DNA of 64,000 nt from Streptomyces caniscabiei (GTDB lineage Bacteria > Actinomycetota > Actinomycetes > Streptomycetales > Streptomycetaceae): positions 62,001 to 126,000 of the forward strand of contig NZ_JABXWI010000011.1 in the NCBI RefSeq assembly GCF_014930365.1, read 5' to 3'. The notes under the pieces were generated by a model that searched no databases, was not told where the DNA came from, and saw nothing but the letters and a program-made list of their open reading frames with translations. Both the position numbers and the translations under genes were made by a program. Positions 55,566-63,331 of this stretch are shown piece by piece; the stretch's first letter is position 1; every line of letters starts with the position of its first letter.

Positions 55566-55608
55566 TTGACGGGGCAGAGTCACGCTGCGTAACCTCACAG
55601 TGAGTCAC
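55566..55608 (+). promoter_or_regulatory. bldD promoter with BldD box
   Basis: TTGACG (55566-55571) and TAACCT (55590-55595) are 18 bp apart. AGTGAGTCAC (55599-55608) at the expected start site matches the BldD operator core; a related half GAGTCAC lies at 55577. This fits the known autorepression of bldD. Confidence 0.7.
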
Positions 55609-55630
55609 CAGCCTTCGTCCGGGGAGCTAT

Positions 55631-56131
55631 ATGTCCAGCGAATACGCCAAACAGCTCGGGGCCAAGCTCCGGGCCATCCGCACCCAGCAGGGCCTTTCCC
55701 TCCACGGAGTCGAGGAGAAGTCCCAGGGACGCTGGAAGGCGGTCGTGGTCGGTTCGTACGAGCGCGGCGACCGCGCCGTCACCGTGCAGCGCCTCGCGGA
55801 GCTGGCGGACTTCTACGGGGTCCCCGTGCAGGAGCTGCTTCCTGGTACGACCCCTGGTGGCGCCGCCGAGCCGCCGCCGAAGCTGGTCCTGGACCTGGAG
55901 CGTCTGGCGCACGTGCCGGCCGAGAAGGCGGGCCCGCTCCAGCGTTACGCGGCGACGATCCAGTCCCAGCGCGGTGACTACAACGGCAAGGTGCTCTCGA
56001 TCCGCCAGGACGACCTGCGCACACTCGCCGTCATCTACGACCAGTCCCCCTCGGTCCTCACCGAGCAGCTGATCAGCTGGGGCGTCCTCGACGCGGACGC
56101 GCGCCGCGCGGTCTCCCACGAGGACAACTGA
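55631..56131 (+). CDS. bldD: Developmental master regulator BldD
   Basis: 166 aa. An N-terminal Xre-type helix-turn-helix (about 8-70; LRAIRTQQGLSLHGVEEKS, SYERGDRAVTVQRLAELA) and a C-terminal domain carry the cyclic-di-GMP-binding RGD (114-116) and RQDD (125-128) motifs at the canonical positions. With tetrameric c-di-GMP it dimerises and represses sporulation genes during vegetative growth. Monocistronic: own promoter with a BldD box, and a perfect terminator after it. It is divergent from pyrR. Confidence 0.98.
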   Translation: MSSEYAKQLGAKLRAIRTQQGLSLHGVEEKSQGRWKAVVVGSYERGDRAVTVQRLAELADFYGVPVQELLPGTTPGGAAEPPPKLVLDLERLAHVPAEKAGPLQRYAATIQSQRGDYNGKVLSIRQDDLRTLAVIYDQSPSVLTEQLISWGVLDADARRAVSHEDN

Positions 56132-56159
56132 CACCTCGGGCAACATCAGCAGAAACGTG

Positions 56160-56210
56160 CCGCCGGGGTGACCTCGAACCTGATGGTTCGAGGTCACCCC
56201 GGCGGTTTTT
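56160..56210 (+). terminator. bldD rho-independent terminator
   Basis: A perfect 21-bp stem (56160-56180 with 56185-56205) has a TGAT loop and is followed by TTTTT (56206-56210). It is 28 bp after the bldD stop and is the strongest terminator in the window. Confidence 0.9.
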
Positions 56211-56251
56211 CGGTACGTCCTCACGGAAGGAGCGGCGGCAGCGCCCCCGGA

Positions 56252-56280
56252 GGGGCGCGGGGAACTGCGCGACCAGCCAC
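56252..56280 (+). repeat. Short intergenic repeat
   Basis: GGGGCGCGGGGAACTGCGCG followed by ACCAGCCAC, identical to the copy at 18233. It lies between the convergent bldD and nusB genes. Confidence 0.75.
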
Positions 56281-56332
56281 GAATCACCCGCAGCCGACTC
56301 CGCACAGCACCCCGACGGCGCTCCCCCGCTCT

Positions 56333-56767
56333 TTACTCGGCTTCCCGGCGGAGCGAAGGCTTGAGGTCCTTCAACCGACCGAGCAGCCCGTTCACGAACG
56401 ACGGCGAGTCGTCCGTGGAGAACTCCTTCGCCAGCTGCACCATCTCGTCGAGCACCACCGCGTCCGGGGTGGCGTCGACCCAGATCAGCTCGTACGCGCC
56501 GAGCCGCAGGATGTTGCGGTCCACCACCGGCATCCGGTCGAGCGTCCACCCCACCGAGTACTGCGCGATCAGCTCGTCGATCCGCTTGGCACGCTCGGCG
56601 TACCCCTCGACCAGCTGCATGGTGTACTCGCTGACCGGCGGCTGGCGGGTGTCGCTGTGGGCGTGCCGGATCCAGTCCGCGAGGACGGTCACGACGTCGA
56701 CCCCGCGCTGGTCGCCCTCGAAAAGGATCTGGAAGGCGCGCTTGCGGGCCGTGTTACGGGCAGCCAC
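56333..56767 (-). CDS. nusB: Transcription antitermination factor NusB
   Basis: 144 aa, normal size, all-helical. It joins NusE/S10 in rRNA antitermination. Signatures are ARNTARKRAFQILFEGD, RMPVVDRNILRLGAYELI and PDAVVLDEMVQLAKEFSTDDSPSFVNGLL. GTG 56767 lies two bases after the efp stop, so efp and nusB are coupled. Confidence 0.96.
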   Translation of the reverse strand: MAARNTARKRAFQILFEGDQRGVDVVTVLADWIRHAHSDTRQPPVSEYTMQLVEGYAERAKRIDELIAQYSVGWTLDRMPVVDRNILRLGAYELIWVDATPDAVVLDEMVQLAKEFSTDDSPSFVNGLLGRLKDLKPSLRREAE

Positions 56768-56769
56768 GG

Positions 56770-57336
56770 TTAGCTGTTCACCCGGCCGAGGTAGTCGCTG
56801 GTGCGGGTGTCGACCTTGATCTTCTCGCCGGTGGTGATGAAGAGCGGCACCTGGATCTGGTGGCCGGTCTCCAGCGTCGCCGGCTTGGTGCCACCGGTGG
56901 AGCGGTCGCCCTGGACGCCGGGCTCGGTCTCCTGGATGACGAGCTCGACGGCGGCCGGCAGCTCGACGAAGAGCACCTCGCCCTCGTGCTGCGCGACGGT
57001 GGCGGTGAAGCCCTCGATCAGGAAGTTGGCGGCGTCGCCGACGGCCTTGCGGTCGACCATGAGCTGGTCGTAGGTCTCCATGTCCATGAAGACGAAGTAC
57101 TCGCCGTCCATGTAGGAGAACTGCATGTCGCGCTTGTCGACAGTGGCCGTCTCGACCTTGACGCCGGCGTTGAACGTCTTGTCGACGACCTTGCCGGAGA
57201 GCACGTTCTTGAGCTTGGTGCGCACGAAGGCCGGGCCCTTGCCGGGCTTGACGTGCTGGAACTCGACGACGGACCAGAGCTGGCCGCCTTCGAGCTTGAG
57301 CACCAGGCCGTTCTTGAGGTCGTTCGTGGAAGCCAC
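56770..57336 (-). CDS. efp: Translation elongation factor P
   Basis: 188 aa in three beta-barrel domains. It relieves ribosome stalling at polyproline, important in a Pro-rich proteome like this one. The VKPGKGPAFVRTKLKN loop has the tip lysine (PGKG, about residue 33). The C-terminal GTKPATLETGHQIQVPLFI is the standard EF-P signature. GTG start. It lies 59 bp after the M24 gene and 2 bp before nusB. Confidence 0.97.
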   Translation of the reverse strand: MASTNDLKNGLVLKLEGGQLWSVVEFQHVKPGKGPAFVRTKLKNVLSGKVVDKTFNAGVKVETATVDKRDMQFSYMDGEYFVFMDMETYDQLMVDRKAVGDAANFLIEGFTATVAQHEGEVLFVELPAAVELVIQETEPGVQGDRSTGGTKPATLETGHQIQVPLFITTGEKIKVDTRTSDYLGRVNS

Positions 57337-57395
57337 GGTTGCGGAATCTCCTGGACTGACGTGGACGACCCCGGGCCACGCGCCCAGCCGATGAG

Positions 57396-58502
57396 CTAGA
57401 GCGCGAGCAGCTCCTTGGTCGTGATGGTGAGTAGCTCGGGTCCGCCGTCCGCCTCGGGGCGTACGACGAGCGTGTCATCGATCCGGACTCCGCCCCGGCC
57501 CGGGAGGTGGACCCCCGGTTCGACGGTGACCGGCACGCAAGCGTCCAGTTTACCCATGGCCGCGGGGGCCAACTGCGGGTCCTCGTCGATTTCGAGTCCG
57601 ACCCCGTGCCCCATCAGCACCGGGAGACCCTCACCGTGCCCCGCGGAGTCCAGGACCTGGCGGGCCGCGCGGTCCACGGCCCGGTAGGCCGCACCGGGGA
57701 CCAGGGACTCCCGTCCGGCCCGCTGGGCTGCGAAGACCAGGTCGTACAGCTCGATCTGCCAGTCGGCGGGCGAGGTTCCGATCACGAACGTACGGCCGAT
57801 CTCACAGCGGTAGCCGCGATAGGTGGCGCCGAGGCAGACGGAGAGGAAGTCTCCCTCCTCGACCCGGCGGTCGGTGGGGACGTGCCGGGGACGGCCGGAG
57901 TTCGGGCCGGTGGCGACGGAGGTGGCGAAGGCGGGGCCGTCCGCGCCGTGGTCGACGAGGCGGCGCTCCAGTTCCAGGGCGAGATGGCGCTCGGTGCGGC
58001 CGACGAGGATCGATTCGAGGAGTTCGCCCAACGCCTGGTCGGCGATCTCCGCGCCGATCCGCAGACAGGAGATCTCGTCCTCGTCCTTGATCACTCTCAG
58101 CTGCTCGACCGCGCCGCCGAGGTCGGCCAGCCGCAGCCGGGGCGCGACCGAGCGGATGGCTCGGCCGCGGGCCATGGTGAGGTGGTGCTCCTCCACGGCC
58201 AGGGAGTCGGCGCCCAGGGCGGTGGCGAGGTCGGCGGCCGCGACCGCCGGGTCGCCGCCGGGCCGCGGCAGCACCTGGACGCGTACGGCGTCGTCGGGCC
58301 GGCCCTCGCCGATCTCGCCGCTCGGCGGTGCGCCGCAGAGCAGGACGTCCTCGCCCCTCCCGAGCAGCAGCACCGCACCCCGCGGTGCCGCTCCCGCGAG
58401 GTAGCGGACGTTCGCCGGGCGGGTGACGAGTGCGGTGGGGCTGCCGCCGGCCTGGCAGCGTTCTCTCAGCCGGGCTCGGCGGGCCGCGTAGACCTCAGAC
58501 AT
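57396..58502 (-). CDS. M24 (aminopeptidase P/prolidase-like) protein with altered metal ligands
   Basis: 368 aa: a creatinase-like N-terminal domain (1-130), then a pita-bread M24 domain. The five metal-ligand positions read C223 (normally Asp, in SVCLGATY), E234 (normally Asp, in RCEIGRTF), H299 (GHGVGLEI), E328 (TVEPGVHL) and D342 (normally Glu, in GVRIDDTLV). Three of five are replaced, so normal dinuclear Mn/Co peptidase activity is doubtful. It sits upstream of efp, where many bacteria carry an active pepQ. ATG 58502. Confidence 0.85.
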   Translation of the reverse strand: MSEVYAARRARLRERCQAGGSPTALVTRPANVRYLAGAAPRGAVLLLGRGEDVLLCGAPPSGEIGEGRPDDAVRVQVLPRPGGDPAVAAADLATALGADSLAVEEHHLTMARGRAIRSVAPRLRLADLGGAVEQLRVIKDEDEISCLRIGAEIADQALGELLESILVGRTERHLALELERRLVDHGADGPAFATSVATGPNSGRPRHVPTDRRVEEGDFLSVCLGATYRGYRCEIGRTFVIGTSPADWQIELYDLVFAAQRAGRESLVPGAAYRAVDRAARQVLDSAGHGEGLPVLMGHGVGLEIDEDPQLAPAAMGKLDACVPVTVEPGVHLPGRGGVRIDDTLVVRPEADGGPELLTITTKELLAL

Positions 58503-58615
58503 GTGCCGAGCGTATGAGCTTCGCCGGACGGCCGCCGGTCGAGCGGGGCCGAGTGGGGGGCGCCCCACGGGAACGGAGGACGTACTTGAGGCTGTGAGCC
58601 GAGTGCGCGCCGGTG

Positions 58616-58644
58616 GGGTTGTTCGCGCGGTTCCCCGCGCCCCT
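58616..58644 (-). repeat. Short intergenic repeat (inverted copy)
   Basis: The complement reads GGGGCGCGGGGAACCGCGCG followed by AACAACCCC, a variant of the repeat at 18233. It lies between the P-loop gene end and the M24 gene start; the rest of the 194-bp gap shows no gene. Confidence 0.7.
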
Positions 58645-58696
58645 GAAGGGTCGGCTCAGGCCGCCGGGGCCATCGGTGCCGTCCGCCCGTGTCCCG

Positions 58697-59689
58697 CTAC
58701 CACTTCGGAGGGCTCGCGATCGACCGTGCCAGGACCTCGTCCAGGACGCGGGCCGTGGCCGGGACGTCCAGCTGGGAGTTGTCGATGATCGGCAGGCCCG
58801 AGCCGTACCAGCCCGCCATCCGGCCGTGGATGCGGGCGACCTCTTCGTCGGTCAGGCGGCGGTTGCCCGAGCGCTCGGCATTGCGTTCGAGGACAATCTC
58901 CAGGCCCGGGAGGAGGACCACCGGCAGCAGACCCGGACCGACATGGCGCTTCCAGCCGCCGAGGCCGACGACCGGGCGGTCGGGGAAGACAGCGTCGTCG
59001 AGGATGCAGGAGATGCCGTTGGCCAGGAAGTTCCTGGCGGAGAAGCCACAGGTGCGGCGGGCGAGACGATACTGCGCCTCGGAGTTGTCGTTCCACCCGG
59101 ACTGCGGGTCCGCGAAGCCCGAGCGCACCCACTCGCGCACGTCGTCCAGGCTGATGTGCGCGGTGGGCACCCTGCGGTGGTCCGCCCAGTACTTGGCGAC
59201 GCTGGTCTTGCCGGCCCCGGCGGGCCCGATGAGCAGCACCGCGAGCGTGGTGGTCGTGACGTCGGGGGCGCCGGTGGCGGGCGGCGGCATGGTGACGGGA
59301 CCGCCCGGGGGCAGTTGCACATGCCCGGTGGTGTCCCTCGGCATCCCGGTCTGCTGCGGGGCGGAGGGGTGCGGGTGCCCGGGGCCGCCGGCGAAGCCCG
59401 GCGCGGGGGGCACCGAACCGGGAGGGGCGGGCGGGGGTGCCGAGACGGGGGGCGCGGCGGGCGTGGGCGGGGCCGCCGGTGCGTGCGGGGGCGGCGGCAC
59501 GGGGCCCGGGTGCGAGCCCGGGGGGACCGGGTGGCCCGCACCGGGGTGTCCCGGCGGGTTGGCGCCCGGCGCTCCCGGATGCGGGGGTGCCGGGTGTCCC
59601 TGGTGGTTCGCGGTCGGCGACCAGGGGGCCGCCGGGTCCTGCCCCGGCCGATGGGGCGGCGGCAGCGGAGCTCCCACTGCGTGCTGCAT
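58697..59689 (-). CDS. P-loop kinase-like ATPase with proline-rich N-terminus
   Basis: 330 aa. Residues 1-143 are a Pro/Gly/His-rich disordered region. Residues 145-330 form a compact P-loop domain: Walker A GPAGAGKTS (155-163), then HISLDDVREWVRSG and the arginine-rich ERNAERSGNRRLTDEEVARIHGRM lid. This resembles AAA_33/zeta-toxin-type small-molecule kinases. The substrate is unknown. It lies between the M24 gene and aroB in a conserved neighbourhood. No antitoxin gene is adjacent, so a toxin role is unlikely. Confidence 0.8.
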   Translation of the reverse strand: MQHAVGAPLPPPHRPGQDPAAPWSPTANHQGHPAPPHPGAPGANPPGHPGAGHPVPPGSHPGPVPPPPHAPAAPPTPAAPPVSAPPPAPPGSVPPAPGFAGGPGHPHPSAPQQTGMPRDTTGHVQLPPGGPVTMPPPATGAPDVTTTTLAVLLIGPAGAGKTSVAKYWADHRRVPTAHISLDDVREWVRSGFADPQSGWNDNSEAQYRLARRTCGFSARNFLANGISCILDDAVFPDRPVVGLGGWKRHVGPGLLPVVLLPGLEIVLERNAERSGNRRLTDEEVARIHGRMAGWYGSGLPIIDNSQLDVPATARVLDEVLARSIASPPKW

Positions 59690-59866
59690 CCGGTGCCACT
59701 CCGTCTCGTACAGTCACATCGACACTGGCGAGCGGGGTCTCGCGACCCCGCCCTTACCGAACGGTACCGTCCCCGGCCGCCGTTTGGTGAACGGCCGGGG
59801 GCAGCCCGAAGTGCCCAAGTGGCCATGGACACAAGGCGAATCGGGCAAGTGGTGCCCGAGCGGGCG

Positions 59867-60958
59867 TTACTGGCCCACTTCGCCGTAGGCGGCGAGCAGG
59901 ATCGCCGGGTCGGGTCCCTCCAGGACGGTGGGCTTGGCCAGTCCGTCCAGGACGATGAAGCGCAGCAGGTCGCCCCGGGACTTCTTGTCGACCTTCATCG
60001 TCTCCAGCAGCCGGGGCCACTGGTCGTAGCGGTAGTGCAGCGGCAGCCCGACCGACTCGAGGACCGTGCGATGACGGTCCGCGGTGGCGTCGTCCAACCG
60101 GCCCGCCAGACGGCCCAGTTCGGCCGCGAAGTGCATGCCCACGGAGACGGCCGCACCGTGCCGCCACTGGTAGCGCTCGTTCTTCTCGATCGCGTGGGCC
60201 AGCGTGTGCCCGTAGTTGAGGATCTCGCGGCGGCCGGACTCCTTGAGGTCGCCGGAGACGACCTCGGCCTTGACCCGGATCGACCGCTCGATCAGCTCGG
60301 AGGTGTGCGGTCCGGCCGGGGTGCGGGCGGCCTGCGGGTCGGCCTCGACGAGGTCCAGGATCACCGGGTCGGCGATGAAGCCGGCCTTGATGATCTCGGC
60401 GAGTCCGGAGACGTAGTCGTTGACCGGCAGCGAGTCGAGCGCGGCCAGGTCGCACAGCACGCCGGCCGGCGGGTGGAACGAGCCCACCAGGTTCTTGCCC
60501 TCGGCCGTGTTGATGCCGGTCTTGCCGCCGACCGCCGCGTCCACCATGGCCAGGACGGTGGTCGGGATGGCGATCCAGCGGACTCCGCGCAGCCAGGTCG
60601 CCGCCACGAAGCCGGCCAGGTCGGTGGTGGCGCCGCCGCCGACACCGACGATGACATCGGTGCGGGTGAAGCCGGACTGGCCGAGGGCCTTCCAGCAGTA
60701 CGCGGCGACCTCGGCGGTCTTGGCCTCCTCCGCGTTCGGCACCTGGATCGCGACCGCCTCGAAGCCCTGCTCCGCCAGGTCGGCGCGCAGCGCCTCCCCG
60801 GTGTCCGCCAGCGCCTCGGGGTGGATCACCGCGACGCGCTTGACGCGGTTGCCGATCAACCCGCCCAGCTCGCCGAGGAGTTGACGCCCCACCAGGACCT
60901 CGTACGGCTCGGTGCCCGCCGTGCCGCCGACCTGGATACGGGTCACTGTCTCGCTCAT
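59867..60958 (-). CDS. aroB: 3-dehydroquinate synthase
   Basis: 363 aa. It converts DAHP to 3-dehydroquinate in the shikimate pathway using NAD+ and a divalent metal. GVGGGATTDLAGFVAATWLRG and TTVLAMVDAAVGGKTGIN are diagnostic, and the metal-binding histidines appear in NYGHTLAHAIE. The ATG overlaps the aroK stop (ATGA). Last gene of aroC-aroK-aroB. Confidence 0.97.
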   Translation of the reverse strand: MSETVTRIQVGGTAGTEPYEVLVGRQLLGELGGLIGNRVKRVAVIHPEALADTGEALRADLAEQGFEAVAIQVPNAEEAKTAEVAAYCWKALGQSGFTRTDVIVGVGGGATTDLAGFVAATWLRGVRWIAIPTTVLAMVDAAVGGKTGINTAEGKNLVGSFHPPAGVLCDLAALDSLPVNDYVSGLAEIIKAGFIADPVILDLVEADPQAARTPAGPHTSELIERSIRVKAEVVSGDLKESGRREILNYGHTLAHAIEKNERYQWRHGAAVSVGMHFAAELGRLAGRLDDATADRHRTVLESVGLPLHYRYDQWPRLLETMKVDKKSRGDLLRFIVLDGLAKPTVLEGPDPAILLAAYGEVGQ

Positions 60959-61473
60959 GCTTCCTTCAACTCCAGTGCGTCCAGGGCCGCTCGGGTGACT
61001 TCCTCGGGCGTGCGGCCGTCGGTGGCGACGACGGCCGTGGCGACCTCCTCGTAGAGGTGGCGCCGGGCCTCCATCAACTCCCGCCACTGCTTGCGGGGAT
61101 TGACGGCCAGCAGGGGGCGGGCGGCGTTGAGGCCCGTGCGCTTGACGGCCTCCTCGACGTCCATCGACAGGTAGACGACGCGGTGTCCCACGAGCAGAGC
61201 CCGGGTGTCGGCGTCGAGGATCGCGCCGCCGCCGAGGGCGAGGACACCGTCGTGACCGGCGAGAGCCGTGTGCACGGCCTTCTTCTCGACGGCGCGGAAG
61301 GCGGGCTCGCCCTCGTCGACGAAGATCTCCGCGATCTCGCGGCCCTGCTCGGCCACGATGTCGTCGTCGGTGTCGCGGTAGGCGACACCGAGCCGCTCGG
61401 CGAGCAGCCGTCCGACGGTGGACTTGCCGACGCCCATGGGGCCGACGAGGACGACCAGAGGCACCGGGCTCAC
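60955..61473 (-). CDS. aroK: Shikimate kinase
   Basis: 172 aa, normal size. It phosphorylates shikimate with ATP. Walker A GPMGVGKSTVG, shikimate-binding DTDDDI and GGGAI, and the lid arginine in LNAARPLLA are present. GTG 61473 overlaps the aroC stop (GTGA) and its stop overlaps aroB, so the three aro genes are translationally coupled. Confidence 0.97.
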   Translation of the reverse strand: MSPVPLVVLVGPMGVGKSTVGRLLAERLGVAYRDTDDDIVAEQGREIAEIFVDEGEPAFRAVEKKAVHTALAGHDGVLALGGGAILDADTRALLVGHRVVYLSMDVEEAVKRTGLNAARPLLAVNPRKQWRELMEARRHLYEEVATAVVATDGRTPEEVTRAALDALELKEA

Positions 61474-62654
61474 CGGATCGCGAGGTGGTCGAGGTAGGAG
61501 CGGACGTTGCGGGCCGTCTCGGGGACGCTGTCGCCGCCGAACTTCTCGGCCACCGCGTCGGCCAGCACCAGGGCCACCATCGCCTCGGCGACGATGCCGG
61601 CCGCCGGCACGGCGGAGACGTCGGAGCGCTGGTGGTGGGCCTGCGTGGCCTCGCCCGTGGTCACGTCGACGGTCTGCAGGGCGCGCGGCACGGTCGCGAT
61701 CGGCTTCATCGCCGCGCGGACCCGCAGCAGCTCGCCGGTGCTGAGCCCGCCCTCGGTGCCGCCGGAGCGGCCGGAGACCCGGCGGATGCCCTCGGGGGTG
61801 TTCACGATCTCGTCGTGCGCCTTGGAGCCGGGCACCCGCGCCAGCTCGAAGCCGTCGCCGATCTCGACGCCCTTGATGGCCTGGATGCCCATCAGCGCGC
61901 CGGCCAGGCGGGCGTCCAGCTTCCGGTCCCAGTGCACGTGCGAGCCGAGGCCCACGGGCACGCCGTAGGCCAGGATCTCGACGACGCCGCCGAGGGTGTC
62001 GCCGTCCTTGTGTGCCTGGTCGATCTCCGCGACCATCGCCTTCGACGCGTCCGCGTCCAGGCAGCGCACCGGATCGGCGTCCAGCTTCTCCACGTCGGCC
62101 GGGGTCGGGTACACACCCTGCGGGGCCTTCGCGGCGGCCAGCTCGACGACGTGGCTGACGATCTCGACGCCGGCCGTCTCCTTCAGGTACGACCGGGCGA
62201 CGGCACCGAGGGCGACCCGGGCCGCGGTCTCGCGGGCGGAGGCGCGCTCCAGGACCGGGCGGGCCTCGTCGAAGCCGTACTTCTGCATGCCGGCCAGGTC
62301 GGCGTGGCCGGGCCGGGGGCGGGTCAGCGGCGCGTTGCGGGCGAGTCCGGCGAGGATCTCCGGGTCGACCGGGTCGGCCGCCATGACCTGCTCCCACTTC
62401 GGCCACTCGGTGTTCCCGACCATGATCGCCACCGGGGAGCCCATGGTGAGGCCGTGGCGCACACCGCCGAGGAAGGTGACCTCGTCGCGCTCGAACTTCA
62501 TCCGGGCACCGCGTCCATAGCCCAGGCGCCGCCGGGCCAGGTGGTCCGCCACCATCTCCGTGGTGATCGGCACGCCGGCGGGAAGGCCCTCCAGCGTCGC
62601 GACAAGTGCGGGACCGTGGGACTCCCCCGCGGTCAGCCAGCGCAACCTGCTCAA
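61470..62654 (-). CDS. aroC: Chorismate synthase
   Basis: 394 aa. It converts EPSP to chorismate with reduced FMN. Signatures are GESHGPALVATLEGLPAGVP, RGARMKFERDEVTFLGG and GRSGGTEGGLSTGELL. The start is TTG (62652-62654) behind GAGGAG, reading SRLRWLTAGESHG. It is the first gene of the aro set, with 190 bp of untranslated DNA upstream holding its promoter. Confidence 0.97.
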   Translation of the reverse strand: MSRLRWLTAGESHGPALVATLEGLPAGVPITTEMVADHLARRRLGYGRGARMKFERDEVTFLGGVRHGLTMGSPVAIMVGNTEWPKWEQVMAADPVDPEILAGLARNAPLTRPRPGHADLAGMQKYGFDEARPVLERASARETAARVALGAVARSYLKETAGVEIVSHVVELAAAKAPQGVYPTPADVEKLDADPVRCLDADASKAMVAEIDQAHKDGDTLGGVVEILAYGVPVGLGSHVHWDRKLDARLAGALMGIQAIKGVEIGDGFELARVPGSKAHDEIVNTPEGIRRVSGRSGGTEGGLSTGELLRVRAAMKPIATVPRALQTVDVTTGEATQAHHQRSDVSAVPAAGIVAEAMVALVLADAVAEKFGGDSVPETARNVRSYLDHLAIR

Positions 62655-62844
62655 CGGTGCTCCTCAGTGCTCGCGCCCGGTACTGCGTCCTGCCTGCGTG
62701 TACGCGCGTCCTCGCGTACGGCGACGGCTACCGGGTGCGCGGCCCCGGCCCGCCACCTCCGATCCTCCCACGTCCGGGGCGGGAGCCGGTCACAGGTCCA
62801 GCAGACGGACGGGCCGGGCGCGCGGGACGGGGCACCGAGGCGGG

Positions 62845-63303
62845 TCAGCGCATCTTCGCCGCCGCGCTCTTGATCGCCTCACGGATACGGAAGTACGTGC
62901 CGCAGCGGCAGACGTTGGCGATCTCGTCGATGTCGGCGTCGGTGGGGTCGCTGGTCCGCTTGAGCAGGGCGACGGCGGCCATGATCTGTCCGGGCTGGCA
63001 GTAGCCGCACTGGGCCACGTCCTGCTCCAGCCAGGCCTCCTGGACGGGGTGCAGCTCGTCGCCGTCGGCCAGGCCCTCGATGGTGGTGACCTCGCGGCCC
63101 GCCGCCTCGGCGACCGGCACCACACAGGGGCGGACGGCCTCGCCGTCGAGGTGGCTGGTGCAGGCCTTGCAGACGTCGATGCCGCAGCCGTACTTGGGCC
63201 CGCGCACACCGAGCAGGTCGCGCAGGGCCCACAGCAGGGGCAGGTCGTCGGGGGCGTCGACGGTGACGGTCTCGCCGTTCACGGTGAAGGTGTGGGAGGG
63301 CAT
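62845..63303 (-). CDS. Xanthine dehydrogenase-family [2Fe-2S] subunit (IorA-like)
   Basis: 152 aa. A plant-type ferredoxin domain has C40, C45, C48 and C60 (YGCGIDVCKACTSH ... RPC). An all-helical second [2Fe-2S] domain has C99, C102, C132 and C134 (CGYCQPGQ; CRCGTYFRIREA). It relays electrons from a molybdenum hydroxylase subunit encoded 28 bp upstream. No separate FAD subunit is visible, as in isoquinoline 1-oxidoreductase IorAB types. The electron acceptor is unknown. Confidence 0.93.
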   Translation of the reverse strand: MPSHTFTVNGETVTVDAPDDLPLLWALRDLLGVRGPKYGCGIDVCKACTSHLDGEAVRPCVVPVAEAAGREVTTIEGLADGDELHPVQEAWLEQDVAQCGYCQPGQIMAAVALLKRTSDPTDADIDEIANVCRCGTYFRIREAIKSAAAKMR

Positions 63304-63331
63304 CGAGGTGCTCCTGGATCGTGCGGCCGGC

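Noticed and set aside
58697..59689. Zeta-type toxin of a toxin-antitoxin pair
   Set aside because: The P-loop domain is similar, but no small antitoxin gene is adjacent and the long Pro-rich N-terminus and core location argue against it.
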